The notes: generated by a model from the sequence alone, not told the origin. A stretch of 64,000 bases of DNA from Streptomyces sp. NBC_01723 (GCF_036246005.1 NZ_CP109171.1:4700001-4764000); one strand, 5' to 3'. Positions 1 through 8,615 are shown, counted from the stretch's first letter. Translations and numbers: made by a program.

Positions 1-244
1 AGGCCTTCTTGCTGCCGGCCACGAGCTTGCCGACCGATTCGATGGACTCGATGAGCCTGGTGCGGTAGTCGTCCCAGTTGTCGACGAAGTCCTCCATGGC
101 CCCGGCGATGAGACCGGAGCCCCAGTGCTCCTTCATGTCGTCGCGGCGGTTCTCGATGTCCTCGAACGTCTTCTTGAGCTGGCCGAGCTTGCGCTCACAG
201 TCCGCGAGGAAGTCGTAGTCGACCGTCAGATCCGGGTCGCCCAC
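1..244 (-). CDS. Esx/WXG100-like small helical protein, 3' end cut by window edge
   Basis: This reading frame starts at a GTG (244-242) preceded by a GGGGAAGGG ribosome-binding site and runs off the left edge with at least 81 codons. The protein is charged and helical, has no signal peptide, and carries the segment MEDFVDNWDDYRTRL. The same D-F-x-x-N-W-x-x-x-R pattern occurs in the small proteins at 12411-12737 and 16713-17045, so the three are paralogs. The size and the single central N-W resemble WXG100/Esx substrates or partners of type VII secretion, although the classical W-x-G is absent. It lies just upstream of the secreted-protein/lipoprotein pair and faces the same way. Function is inferred from similarity within the window; the family assignment is tentative. 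Confidence 0.75.
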   Translation of the reverse strand, partial: MGDPDLTVDYDFLADCERKLGQLKKTFEDIENRRDDMKEHWGSGLIAGAMEDFVDNWDDYRTRLIESIESVGKLVAGSKKA

Positions 245-284
245 AGTGGCCCTTCCCCTCGCATGCGCTCTCGCTGTTCTGCTT

Positions 285-1328
285 TCAACGGTTGACCGCC
301 TGGATCTCCTGTACGACGACCTCCTGGCCGTTCCCGAACGTCCCGTCGGGCAGATCGCCGCCCGCTCCTCCCGAGCCCGTCCAGGCGACCTCCCACGTGA
401 CCGTCGCCTGGAGGTCGAACGAGCCGTCTCCGGAGCTGCGGAGGTACTTGATGCCGCAGGGCGGGGTCCGGTCGGCCTTGCCCTTCGTGTAGGGCTCGCC
501 GATCGAACCGTCGTCGTTGATCGCGCACTCTCCTGAGGCGGGGTAGGTCTCGGCGTCCGGCGTGCCCGGCTCCAGCTTGAGGGAGACCGGGGTGGCGGTG
601 GTGGTCGCCTGGATGTTCACGCCGCCCACGTCGAGCGACGCGGTGACGGACACCTCGTCGAACTTGGCCCGGTCGAGCCAGGCCCACGTCGGCAGGTTGA
701 CCTTCGTCGTGCCTCCCGGGGCGAGGGTGACCGCGGTGTCGGGGACCTTGATCCTGGCGTAGGCGAGCTGGGCGAGGATCTCCGGGGTCACGGCGTTCTC
801 GACCTCGGGGGCTTCCCCGTTCTCGACCCAGAACGTCTCGGTGTCGCAGGCGAAGGCGGCCGGGTCACCCGCTTCGGCGCGGTCGTCGTCGCGGACCGAG
901 TCCCACCAGATCCCCTTGCCGGCTTCCTCCTTGTTGAAGTCCTTGTAGGGCTCCCCGTTGATGTAGTGGTCCTGGGAGAGCCGATAGGCCTCGCCCACTC
1001 CACTCGCGTGGGGTATGTCCCAGCGTTCGCGGAACTCGTCGGCGAACTCGTCCGGAGTCCACTTCGGCTCGTACCAGCAGGCCGGTGGGCTCCAGTCCTC
1101 GGCGGGGGTGAATCCCCCCGAGCCCTCCTTGCCGCCCCCTCCGGTCGAACCGGTGAAGACGATCCGTGACTCGAGAGTCCGACCCTTGTCCTTGTCGTTG
1201 GTGCCCTCGACGTCGAACTGGGAGCCGCCGGGGTCCTTGCCGACCGCGGTGCCGGCCGTGGCGAGCACGCACGTGGCGGCCAGCACCCCCGTCGCCGTCA
1301 CGAGCCGGGCCTTTCTCACTGCACGCAT
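285..1328 (-). CDS. Secreted protein with four conserved cysteines, paralog of 22528-23613
   Basis: A 347-residue protein with an N-terminal signal peptide (basic MRAVRKAR, hydrophobic stretch to about residue 30, then AVG) and no later membrane span, so it is probably exported. It shares blocks with the protein at 22528-23613: PPACWYEP, a C-x-x-x-x-F-W-V block, PASGxCxIN.DGSIG, PPCGIxYLR and a C-terminal LPDGTF...VQEIQxxNR. Four cysteines in the mature part are conserved between the copies, which suggests two disulfides. The ATG at 1328 follows GGGGGAG and overlaps the end of the upstream lipoprotein gene by 13 nt, so the two are translationally coupled. I do not recognise a catalytic motif. 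The pair sits beside an Esx-like gene, so a role in cell-envelope or T7SS-related secretion is possible but not shown. Confidence 0.9.
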   Translation of the reverse strand: MRAVRKARLVTATGVLAATCVLATAGTAVGKDPGGSQFDVEGTNDKDKGRTLESRIVFTGSTGGGGKEGSGGFTPAEDWSPPACWYEPKWTPDEFADEFRERWDIPHASGVGEAYRLSQDHYINGEPYKDFNKEEAGKGIWWDSVRDDDRAEAGDPAAFACDTETFWVENGEAPEVENAVTPEILAQLAYARIKVPDTAVTLAPGGTTKVNLPTWAWLDRAKFDEVSVTASLDVGGVNIQATTTATPVSLKLEPGTPDAETYPASGECAINDDGSIGEPYTKGKADRTPPCGIKYLRSSGDGSFDLQATVTWEVAWTGSGGAGGDLPDGTFGNGQEVVVQEIQAVNR

Positions 1329-1972
1329 GTCTCGCTCCCCCGTACAGAAGTGCCGTCCGTCGTACGCCAGACGCCCTGGTCGTTCTTCTCCAGCCGGGTG
1401 TTGTACAGCACGTAGGAATCGCTCGTGGCCGGAGACTTGTCGACCTTTCCGGTCTTTCGCTCCTTGTTGTAGGCCTTCGTCTCGTCGGCGCAGAACGAGA
1501 CGCCCGCGGACTTCGCGTCGAAGAGTTCAACCTTGGGATCGAAGTACCGGGTGGTGCCGGTGTACGTGATTCCGGCGTCCAGCCACTTCTGCACCCACTT
1601 CACGGACGTGGTCAGCGCCTTGCCCTCGTAGTAGAAGGTCAGACCCGCCGTGTCCGTCCTGCCCTGCACGATGGCGTCGTTCATCGCCGTCTGCGCCCGT
1701 GCCGCGTCGGCGAGGACGGCGTCCTTGGTCGCGTCGCCCGTCTCCCACTTCTCGAAGACGTCCTTGACGTCCTTCGGCAGCGTGACGTCCGGGCGGTCGG
1801 CGGAGTCCGACGCGGCGGCGCTCGGCGCCGTGGCCGACGGTGAGCCCCCGGTGTCCGCTCCCGCGATCTTGTCACTGTCGTCGGCCTTGTCGTCCCCGCC
1901 GCCGCAGGCCGTCAGAAGCAGCGCTGCCGTTGCAGCGAGCGCGGTGGCAACGGGCAAAGAACGGCGCTTCAC
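1316..1972 (-). CDS. Lipoprotein, paralog of 23610-24269
   Basis: A 218-residue predicted lipoprotein. The signal peptide ends in LLTAC with the lipidated cysteine at residue 23, followed by GGGDD and an Ala/Ser/Asp-rich linker to about residue 60. The globular part starts with RPDVTLPKDV, which matches RPDVSLPSDL in the second copy at 23610-24269, and both copies end in a cysteine-containing tail. The GTG start (1972) has GGGGGAG upstream. It is the first gene of a two-gene unit with the secreted protein at 285-1328. No enzymatic motif is visible. The protein is presumably anchored on the outer face of the membrane, with the downstream product as a likely partner. Confidence 0.88.
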   Translation of the reverse strand: MKRRSLPVATALAATAALLLTACGGGDDKADDSDKIAGADTGGSPSATAPSAAASDSADRPDVTLPKDVKDVFEKWETGDATKDAVLADAARAQTAMNDAIVQGRTDTAGLTFYYEGKALTTSVKWVQKWLDAGITYTGTTRYFDPKVELFDAKSAGVSFCADETKAYNKERKTGKVDKSPATSDSYVLYNTRLEKNDQGVWRTTDGTSVRGSETCVQ

Positions 1973-2150
1973 AGTGAGCTCCCCCGTGAGACAAAGATTC
2001 GGTCAAGAGGTCTGACGGTAGTCGGGGGGTTGTTGGTTTCGCCAGAGCGAGCTTCCCTGAGGAGAGGGGCAATGCCGGGCGTAAAGGGCGCCTGGAGGAA
2101 GCGGCCGCGTGGCCATGACACGCTCGTTAGAGTGATATCGGACACGCGAG

Positions 2151-2822
2151 GTGCGGTTGAGGGGCTGGGGGCACGGGGCAGACGACATACCCCGCACCGG
2201 CGGCGGGCCCGTGTGGTGGCGTGTGGACTGGGGCCGTTGGCTGCTGTTCAGTCTGGTGTGCGCCGGCGGCTCGTTGGGGCTCTCCTGGCTGGGACCCGTC
2301 GTGCCGCTCCCTGCCGTCGCGCGGGCGACAGGGCTGCTGCTTGCCGTCTTCGTGCTCCCACTGGCGACGCTATTGGTCCCGGTACTCGCGTTGCGGCGAG
2401 TGCCGCGCAAGAAGAGGAAGGTCGCCTGGCAGCTCATCGTTCCTGTGATCACCGGTGTCGCCATGGGCTTCCTGGGGACCGGCGCCGGTGCTCAGGAAGC
2501 CCTGGCGGACCGGGGCCTTCGGACCGAAGCCGTGGTCGTCGACATGGACGACAGCGGCACCAACCACTGCGACCTGCGCTCCGTCGACGGGCAGGAGACG
2601 TCGCTCTCGCTCTCGGAGGGCGACGGCTGCGAGGACTGGGTGGAGAAGGGCGACGAGACGCGCGTCCGGTACGACCCTGAAGGCATCGCCGGCCCGACCG
2701 CGGACAGGGACAGCAGTTCCAACGGAGGTTTGCTCGCGGTGCTCTTCGGGGCTGCGGTCGTGATGGGGACGTGGGGTGGCGTGCGGCAGAGCAGGTGGGA
2801 TCGGGAGTATGAGGGGGTTTGA
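2151..2822 (+). CDS. Membrane protein with extracytoplasmic middle domain
   Basis: A 223-residue protein from a GTG start, with no strong ribosome-binding site visible. It has hydrophobic segments at about residues 29-47, 55-80 and 95-112, a polar central domain (about 115-185) containing D-S-G-T-N-H-C-D-L and a second cysteine (G-D-G-C-E-D), and a final membrane span near 193-210. The two cysteines in the polar domain could form a disulfide if that domain is outside. The layout resembles DUF3592-type actinobacterial membrane proteins, but I cannot confirm the family. It is divergent from the lipoprotein gene at 1316-1972 and is followed immediately by a broken-looking membrane gene. Confidence 0.75.
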   Translation: MRLRGWGHGADDIPRTGGGPVWWRVDWGRWLLFSLVCAGGSLGLSWLGPVVPLPAVARATGLLLAVFVLPLATLLVPVLALRRVPRKKRKVAWQLIVPVITGVAMGFLGTGAGAQEALADRGLRTEAVVVDMDDSGTNHCDLRSVDGQETSLSLSEGDGCEDWVEKGDETRVRYDPEGIAGPTADRDSSSNGGLLAVLFGAAVVMGTWGGVRQSRWDREYEGV

Positions 2823-3362
2823 CCGGGGGGGGGCGAGAGAGGAGCCACGGTCGCATCCGGGGGCGGGACGTGGTCGGACTGTTGCTGTACCTCGTGGTGG
2901 GCGGGGCGCTGCTGGTCCTTGGCGTCGGGGTACGCGGTGGTTCCCGCGTCACGTCGCGCCGGTGCTGTACGACCTGCCCGGTGGCTCCTGGGCAGTCGGG
3001 GGCGTTCTGGGGCTGCTCAGCCTGGTCGGGTGGGCCGGGGCGGTGTCGAGCCGGTTCGAGGGCCCCGGCGCGGCCCGTACGGGCAGGCTGCCACGCGCGG
3101 CGCGCGTCGTGGCCCGTGGCGTGTGCTGGGCTGCCGCGCTGGCGCCGTTCATCTTTCTGATCAGCGGCCTTCGGGGCAGGAACTGCCGCTCCTACGAGCC
3201 TGGTTGCGCGTACATCTCCGGTACCGGGCCGGCCGTGCTCGCAGCGAGGAGCGCCGTGCGCGGGAGCGGGAGCGTATGCGGAAGTTGTGGAAAAAGGGCA
3301 AGGGGAAGAGCCGCGCGGCCCGGGGTGGGGCTGGGGCCGGCGCTGGGCCCTGCTGGCGCTGA
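2819..3362 (+). pseudogene. Frameshifted small membrane-protein gene
   Basis: Three overlapping frames each hold one part of what reads as a single membrane protein. Frame 2 (from 2819, or a GTG at 2870) gives RDVVGLLLYLVVGGALLVLG. Frame 1 (about 2935-3235) gives WFPRHVAPVLYDLPGGSW, two hydrophobic spans and a C-x(7)-C loop (CRSYEPGC). Frame 3 (about 3235-3362) gives a basic tail ending near SEERRARERERMRKLWKKGK and a stop. Two shifts are therefore needed. A nine-G run at 2825-2833 and other G-rich runs make either real decay or assembly indels possible. It follows the membrane gene at 2151-2822 with essentially no gap. No function is proposed. Confidence 0.5.
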
Positions 3363-3491
3363 CAGCTAGCAGCCCGCCAGGAGGGCCCAGCCCGCGCCGA
3401 CCCGCGCCCCCCGCCACCGGCGACGCAGCAAACCCGCCCCGAGCAGCACCGTCGGCGCCGAGCGAAGAAGAGGGCCAACGGCCTCACACCG

Positions 3492-4235
3492 TCACGCCAG
3501 CTTCGCGTTCTGCGCCTTCACCACGGTCGGCGACAGTTGCGCGTCGCTCGGCCTCGCGTTTGCGATGGCCGCTCCGTCGACCGAGAAGTACACGGCGAGC
3601 ACGTCACCGCTGCGTGCGGCCTGGGTGTGCACGCTGTGCGTGACGCCCCGGAACGTCAGCGTCGACCGGAATGCGAGGGATTCCTCACCAGCCTCCGCCA
3701 CGGGCTTCTCGGCGGTGACGGAGTCGTACGTGCTCGTGTTGCCGTTCGCCTTGGCCGTGAAGCCGCCGGCGCATGCGTCCACTGCCATGGACAGGTCGGT
3801 CATGGTGGACTTGGCCCGCCCCGACTCGTACGTCGCGAGCAGCACGTACGTGTACGGCTTGTTGAGGCCTTCGGAGACGGAACGCGTGAGGTCGGCCTGC
3901 GGTTCGCCGAGGGGAAGTTGGTTCATGGCGTAGGCCAGCGGGGCACAGACGGGCTTCTCGACGGTGACCTCCTGCTGGGACTTGGCGAAGGCGTACTCGC
4001 TGTAGTCGGAGTTCGACACATCCGCGTCGGAGACCTCCATGCCGGAGAGGTCCGCCTTGGTGATCACCAGTTGCTTGAGCCGTTCCGCAGGTGACGCCTG
4101 CTTCTCCTGCGAAGCGGTCGCCGACGGCTTTCCCGCCAAGTCCCCGCCCGAACCGGAGTCCCCACCACACGCCGTGAGCGCGGCGAGGGAGAGCAGGGTC
4201 AGGGTGGCGAGGGCGGTCTTCGTGGCGCGGTTCAT
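3492..4235 (-). CDS. Lipoprotein of unknown function
   Basis: A 247-residue predicted lipoprotein. The signal peptide ends in ALTAC with the lipidated cysteine at residue 23, followed by a Gly/Ser linker. The ATG at 4235 follows AAGGAG at a good distance. The mature region begins around residue 50 with a leucine-rich helix and contains two further cysteines (KPVCAPLA and AVDACAGG), which could form a disulfide. Its overall pattern (about 200 residues, a SYDSVTAEKPVAEAG-like middle, a C-terminal beta-rich part) recalls the PknH-type sensor domains found in actinobacterial lipoproteins, but I only infer that. It is separated from the membrane-protein gene at 4298-5194 by 62 bp and probably cotranscribed with it. 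Confidence 0.85.
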   Translation of the reverse strand: MNRATKTALATLTLLSLAALTACGGDSGSGGDLAGKPSATASQEKQASPAERLKQLVITKADLSGMEVSDADVSNSDYSEYAFAKSQQEVTVEKPVCAPLAYAMNQLPLGEPQADLTRSVSEGLNKPYTYVLLATYESGRAKSTMTDLSMAVDACAGGFTAKANGNTSTYDSVTAEKPVAEAGEESLAFRSTLTFRGVTHSVHTQAARSGDVLAVYFSVDGAAIANARPSDAQLSPTVVKAQNAKLA

Positions 4236-4297
4236 CAGGGGCTCCTTGGTGAGGGGAGGGGAGGAAGAGATGAGGGCTCGTGGCGGCAGGTCGGCGG

Positions 4298-5194
4298 CTA
4301 GGCCTCGTCCACCAGCTTCCGCAGTTCGAAGGAGAGTTCCGGCACCCGGGCGCCGGCCGCCTGCGCGTCCGCGATCGCCCGTACGTAGGTCAGCGCCTCC
4401 TGTCGCAGGCGCTCCTTCTCGTTGCCCTGGCGGCTGCCGGCCAGCCAGGCGTACAGGGCGACGGGCACGAGGATGAGCGCGGCGTAGCCGCCCGGCTCAC
4501 TCGACGTCGCGGCATAGGCGGCGCCGCCACCGCCGAGGAGGAGCAGCAGGCAGCCCGCCTCGGTGTGCCAACCGCCCTCGTTGACCCGCCACTCGTACTC
4601 CGACACGGCGGCGGGCTTCGGCGGTACGGCGACGGGGGCGGGGGTCGCGAGGACGAGGCCGTCCGCCTGCCGTAGCTGGTCGGCCTCGCCGGATGGCTCG
4701 ACCGGTGGATACGACGGGATCGGCGCAACCCCCTTCCCGCCCTCGGGCGACGATTTGCCCACCAGCCACGGCGGGATGTGCGTCAGTGGGATGCCGTGTG
4801 CGCGGGCGATGCCCAGGGTCTCGCGGTAGCCGGCCAGCGTGGGGTGGTTCAGCGCGCGCCTCCAGCGGGTGTACGCGTACACGACCAGGGCGGTGCCGAC
4901 CACGACGAGGCACCCCGAGGCGGCCAGTACCGCGATCAGGCGGTGTTCGCTCAGCGTGCGGATCGTCGAAGCGACGAACGGCAGGAGCAGGCCCACAGTC
5001 AGCGCGAGGATCCCGAGCCATGCGGACGGGTGCCGACGCTCCCCTTCCATCGCCCGCCGCCGCTCCGCGAGCAACGCGCTCACCGCGCCGTCGTCCATGT
5101 AGTCGACCCCGTGCCGGGCGCTCACGGCGCCTATCGCCTCCGCGGCCCGCGGGTCCGCGGCCAACGCCGCGCCGTTCACTGGAAGAAGGTCCAT
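4298..5194 (-). CDS. Multi-span membrane protein of unknown function
   Basis: A 298-residue protein starting at the ATG 5194. The N-terminal 55 residues are polar, followed by two hydrophobic spans (about 59-80 and 86-108), a long polar loop with Pro-rich segments (about 110-205), and two more spans (about 213-228 and 236-250) before a charged C-terminal helix. The middle loop contains EYEWRVNEGGWHTEAGC. I recognise no catalytic motif or named family. It is the first gene of a probable two-gene unit with the lipoprotein at 3492-4235, transcribed away from the Tad operon. The role is unknown; the context suggests an envelope function. Confidence 0.8.
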   Translation of the reverse strand: MDLLPVNGAALAADPRAAEAIGAVSARHGVDYMDDGAVSALLAERRRAMEGERRHPSAWLGILALTVGLLLPFVASTIRTLSEHRLIAVLAASGCLVVVGTALVVYAYTRWRRALNHPTLAGYRETLGIARAHGIPLTHIPPWLVGKSSPEGGKGVAPIPSYPPVEPSGEADQLRQADGLVLATPAPVAVPPKPAAVSEYEWRVNEGGWHTEAGCLLLLLGGGGAAYAATSSEPGGYAALILVPVALYAWLAGSRQGNEKERLRQEALTYVRAIADAQAAGARVPELSFELRKLVDEA

Positions 5195-5693
5195 CGATGC
5201 CCCCGTGATCTCTCCGTGCTCGCCCCGTCACTGATCCGAGCGAAGATCATGGCATGTCCGGTCCGCTCCCTCGTGAGTGAATCGTGCAGGCCTGATGGGC
5301 GCACCGTGACGAAGAGCACGCGGACGGTGCCCGGCGGTACCGCTCGTGGATTCGCGCGTGCACAGTTGGAGTGCCGTTCGCCGCGCGGTACTCAAGGGGG
5401 TTCCGTGGGTGCGAAGTTGCAGATGAGTAACGGTGGGTGGGGTGGCGGTACGGGGGGCGGGGACGCCTTGAGGGGCTTATGTGCGGCTGATACGGTGCGA
5501 TGGCTTGACACCCGCCTCACTGCTGGTCATTCGCCCAGGTAGGACGGGTGTGTGAGGGGATGTCCCGGGGCGTCACCGGTCGGGTGGGCGCGGGTGGACT
5601 GTCCGAATGTGCAGATGATTCTGCGTACTTGGGTCGTCCTGGCTCGGGTGTGAACGTGGCAGACAATTTCTTGGTCGTACGGGGAGCGGTTGC
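5195..5693. other. Intergenic region before the Tad pilus operon
   Basis: About 500 bp without a convincing gene. A 45-codon frame starting at the GTG 5405 is possible but has no homologous feature I can name. The region carries a promoter-like pair of hexamers at 5468-5496 and a TTGACA at 5505-5510 without a matching -10 box. Transcription from 5468-5496 would give a leader of roughly 190 nt before the first pilus gene. Confidence 0.6.
5468..5496 (+). promoter_or_regulatory. Candidate housekeeping promoter of the Tad operon
   Basis: TTGAGG (5468-5473) and TACGGT (5491-5496) are separated by exactly 17 bp, matching the TTGAC-like / TAnnnT pattern of principal sigma factor promoters in Streptomyces. 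It faces the pilus operon starting at 5694. Prediction by eye only. Confidence 0.45.
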
Positions 5694-6413
5694 GTGAAGA
5701 TCCAGGAGCGTACGGGGGCGGGCGCGGGGCGTTCCGCGGCTCCGGCTCAGCCGTCGGTCGGTGACCGGCTTCCCAGCCCTCCTCGCGAGCGCAAACCGGC
5801 GCTCGCCGCGTTGGCGGTGCTGCTGATTCTGGTGGGTGCGCTGGGGGCCACGATGCTCGTGCTGCGGGCCGGGGACCGGGTGGAGGTCGTCAGGGTGACC
5901 TCCGACATCCAGGCCGGCGAGTCCGTGGGCAACAACGTCGAGTCCGTGATGGTGGCCGCCGACGACAGCATCAACTACATCCAGTGGACGCAGCTGGAAG
6001 CACTCAAGGACCTCAAGGCCAAGTCCACGATCTACAAGGACACGGTCGTGATGGGGCAGATGTTCGCAAAGCAGGAGCAGATTCCCGCGGGCAAGGCCTC
6101 CGTCGGTGTCGCCCTGAAGGAGGGGCAGTACCCGGCGGGCATCAAGTCGGGTGACGTCGTCGCCGCCTACCGTGTCGGAGCCAACGGCTCCAGCAACAAC
6201 TCCGACTCCTCCGACAACGACGCGTCGTCGTCCGCCTCCGGTGGAGCGATCGTGCCGGACGCCCGTGTGAACGGCGTTTCCGAGGACAGCGACTCCACCG
6301 TGAGCACCGGCAGCAAGTCCCTCACCCTCCTGGTCGACGAGGCCGACGCCGCAGCCCTCGCCTCGGCCGCCGCCGCCGGCGAGGTCGCCGTCGTGCGCGT
6401 CCCCGGCAAGTAG
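5694..6413 (+). CDS. CpaB/RcpC-like SAF-domain pilus protein
   Basis: A 239-residue membrane-anchored protein, the first gene of the Tad operon. It has a cytoplasmic N-terminus, one membrane span at about residues 35-57, then a SAF-like beta-clip region (about 63-125; GDRVEVVRVTSDIQAGESV) as in CpaB/RcpC Flp pilus assembly proteins. A Ser/Asn/Asp-rich linker at about 160-185 separates it from a C-terminal beta domain (LTLLVDEADAAALASAAAAG). In diderms CpaB/RcpC contacts the secretin; no secretin gene is present here, so in this monoderm it more likely shapes the cell-wall side of the pilus machine. The GTG start at 5694 follows GGGGAG. It is 15 bp from the next gene. Confidence 0.82.
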   Translation: MKIQERTGAGAGRSAAPAQPSVGDRLPSPPRERKPALAALAVLLILVGALGATMLVLRAGDRVEVVRVTSDIQAGESVGNNVESVMVAADDSINYIQWTQLEALKDLKAKSTIYKDTVVMGQMFAKQEQIPAGKASVGVALKEGQYPAGIKSGDVVAAYRVGANGSSNNSDSSDNDASSSASGGAIVPDARVNGVSEDSDSTVSTGSKSLTLLVDEADAAALASAAAAGEVAVVRVPGK

Positions 6414-6428
6414 AAGGGGCCCCATCCC

Positions 6429-7304
6429 ATGGCCCTCATCGCACTGGCCGCCGACAAGGGTTCCCCCGGCGTCACCACCGCGGCCGTCGCCCTCGCGGCG
6501 GTCTGGCCGCGCCGTGTCCTGCTGGCCGAGACCGACCCGGCCGGCGGTGACCTGGTGTACCGGTCCGCCGCCGCGCACGGCGGTCCGCTGAACCCGAACA
6601 CCGGCATGCTGTCGATCGCCGCCACCGCGCGCCGCGGCCTCGTACCCGACCAGCTCTGGGACCACGTACAGCCCCTGAGCGGCGGCCTCGAAGTCCTCGT
6701 CGGGCTCGGCATCTCCGAGCAGGCCGCCGGGCTCGCGGGCCTGTGGCCCACCCTCGGCCGGGCCTTCGCCTCCCTCGCCGACTCCCCGAACGCGCCCGCC
6801 GACGTCATCGCCGACTGCGGGCGCGTCAGCGGCGACACCCCGGTGTCGGAGCTGTTCCCGCACGCCGCGCTCGTCCTCCTCATCTCCCGTACCGAGCCGG
6901 AGGCCATCGCCCGCGTGCGCGACCGCGCCGCCGCCCTGTCCAACAAGCTGCACGGCGGCCCGCGCGGCGCCGCGAACGCCGGTATGCCGCTGATCGGTGT
7001 CGTCCTCGTCGCCGACACGAACAACGCCGCCAAGCTGTCCGGCCAGGTCAACGACATGCTCGTGCACGCCCAGACCGGCGCGCGCGTGGTCGGCACGATC
7101 GCCGACGACCCGGCGGGAGCGGACCAGTTGGCCGGGCGCAGGCGTGGGCGGCTGGAGAAGTCGCTGCTCATCCGCTCGGCCCGCAAGGTCACGTCGGACC
7201 TGTACCAGCAGTTCGGCGCCGCCTGGTCGATGCCCACCGGACCCACCGGACCCGCCGGACCCGCCGGCACCGGCATGTCCGGCCACGCGGGGGCCGGCCG
7301 ATGA
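6429..7304 (+). CDS. CpaE-like ParA/MinD-fold ATPase with altered P-loop and collagen-like tail
   Basis: A 291-residue cytoplasmic protein of the CpaE/TadZ type, expected to localise the pilus machine at the membrane. The N-terminus ALIALAADKGSPGVTT aligns with the deviant Walker A motif (KGGxGKTT) of the ParA/MinD family. The signature lysine is kept (K10), but the P-loop lysine is replaced by Val15. The Walker-A' region has LLAETDPAGGD as in the family. The C-terminus carries short GPTGPAGPAG collagen-like triplets (about 268-280), encoded by a small tandem DNA repeat at about 7231-7270. Its last bases overlap the TadA start (ATGA). Family placement is firm; whether it binds or hydrolyses ATP is doubtful from the P-loop change. 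Confidence 0.85.
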   Translation: MALIALAADKGSPGVTTAAVALAAVWPRRVLLAETDPAGGDLVYRSAAAHGGPLNPNTGMLSIAATARRGLVPDQLWDHVQPLSGGLEVLVGLGISEQAAGLAGLWPTLGRAFASLADSPNAPADVIADCGRVSGDTPVSELFPHAALVLLISRTEPEAIARVRDRAAALSNKLHGGPRGAANAGMPLIGVVLVADTNNAAKLSGQVNDMLVHAQTGARVVGTIADDPAGADQLAGRRRGRLEKSLLIRSARKVTSDLYQQFGAAWSMPTGPTGPAGPAGTGMSGHAGAGR

Positions 7305-8608
7305 CCGCTGTCGACCACTCGTTGGTCAAGCGGTTCCGGCAGGACGCCGGCGACCGCATCGCCGAGCAGCGCCGCCAGGACCAGGCCGCCGGCGTCACGC
7401 CGATGTCCACCGAGGACGAACGGCACTACGCGCGCGCGGTCATAGCCCAGATCCTGGAGGAGTACGCCCGCGCCGAGATCAACGCCGGGCGTACGCCGCT
7501 GGACGCGGAGACGGAGGAGGCGTACGCCGCCGCCGTGCACGCCGCGCTGTTCGGCGTCGGGCGGCTCCAGCCGCTGCTCGACGACCCCGAGGTCGAGAAC
7601 ATCGACATCAACGGCTGCGACCACGTCTTCGTCGGCTACTCCGACGGACGCGAGGCGCGCGGCGAGCCGGTCGCCGAGACCGACGAGGAACTCATCGAGC
7701 TCATCCAGATCCTCGGCGCCTACTCCGGTCTGTCGTCCCGCCCCTTCGACTCTGCCAATCCCCAGCTCGACCTGCGGCTGCCCGACGGTTCGCGTCTGTC
7801 GGCGGTCATGGACGTCGCCCGGCGCCCCGCGCTCTCCATCCGCCGCGCCCGCATGGGCAAGGTCTTCATCTCCGACCTGGTCGGCAACGGCACCCTCGCC
7901 CCCGAGCTGGGCCACTTCCTGGCCTGCGCGGTCCGCGCCCGCAAGAACATCATGATCGCGGGCGCGACCAACGCCGGAAAGACGACGCTGCTGCGCGCCC
8001 TCGCCAACGAGATCCCGCCGCACGAGCGGCTGATCACGGTGGAGCGCGCGCTGGAACTCGGCCTCGACACCTTCCCCGACCTGCACCCCAACGTGGTCGC
8101 GTTCGAGGAACGGCTGCCCAACTCCGAGGGCCAGGGCACCATCAGCATGGCGGAACTGGTCCGCCGCAGCCTCCGTATGAACCCCTCCCGCGTCATCGTC
8201 GGCGAGGTGCTCGGCGACGAGATCGTGACCATGCTGAACGCGATGTCGCAAGGCAACGACGGCTCTCTCTCCACGATCCACGCCAACAGCTCGCACGAGG
8301 TCTTCAACCGCATCTCCACGTACGCCCTCCAGGCGTCGGAGCGGCTGCCGATCGAGGCCAGCCAGATGCTGGTGGCCGGCGCGGTGAACTTCGTCGTCTT
8401 CATCCAGCGGCGCAACAACTTCCAGAGCGGCGGCCGCCTCCAGCGCGTGGTCACCTCGGTCCGCGAGGTGAACGGCGTCGACGGCCGCGTGCTGTCCAGC
8501 GAGGTGTTCGCCGAGGCGCCCGACGGCCAGGTCGTACCGCATGCACCCATAGCCTGCCTGGAGGAACTCATCGCCTACGGCTACCGGCCCAACGGAACGT
8601 GGGGGTGA
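7301..8608 (+). CDS. tadA: TadA/CpaF-type secretion ATPase
   Basis: A 435-residue hexameric traffic ATPase that powers Flp/Tad pilus assembly at the cytoplasmic membrane. The helical N-terminal domain (about 1-110) is followed by the conserved LFGVGRLQPLLDDPEVENI region. Walker A is GATNAGKTT (221-229, Lys227), and Walker B lies in RVIVGEVLGDE (297-307). The invariant SLSTIHANS block follows. The ATG at 7301 overlaps the preceding stop by 4 nt, and an in-frame extension upstream is rejected because it would run through the CpaE-like gene. Length is normal for CpaF proteins. It is followed after 7 bp by tadB, as in classical tad clusters. Confidence 0.95.
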   Translation: MTAVDHSLVKRFRQDAGDRIAEQRRQDQAAGVTPMSTEDERHYARAVIAQILEEYARAEINAGRTPLDAETEEAYAAAVHAALFGVGRLQPLLDDPEVENIDINGCDHVFVGYSDGREARGEPVAETDEELIELIQILGAYSGLSSRPFDSANPQLDLRLPDGSRLSAVMDVARRPALSIRRARMGKVFISDLVGNGTLAPELGHFLACAVRARKNIMIAGATNAGKTTLLRALANEIPPHERLITVERALELGLDTFPDLHPNVVAFEERLPNSEGQGTISMAELVRRSLRMNPSRVIVGEVLGDEIVTMLNAMSQGNDGSLSTIHANSSHEVFNRISTYALQASERLPIEASQMLVAGAVNFVVFIQRRNNFQSGGRLQRVVTSVREVNGVDGRVLSSEVFAEAPDGQVVPHAPIACLEELIAYGYRPNGTWG

Positions 8609-8615
8609 CGCGGAG

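Noticed and set aside
5405..5542. A 45-codon GTG frame upstream of the Tad operon
   Set aside because: No recognisable family, overlaps the predicted promoter, and the Gly-rich composition is weak evidence.
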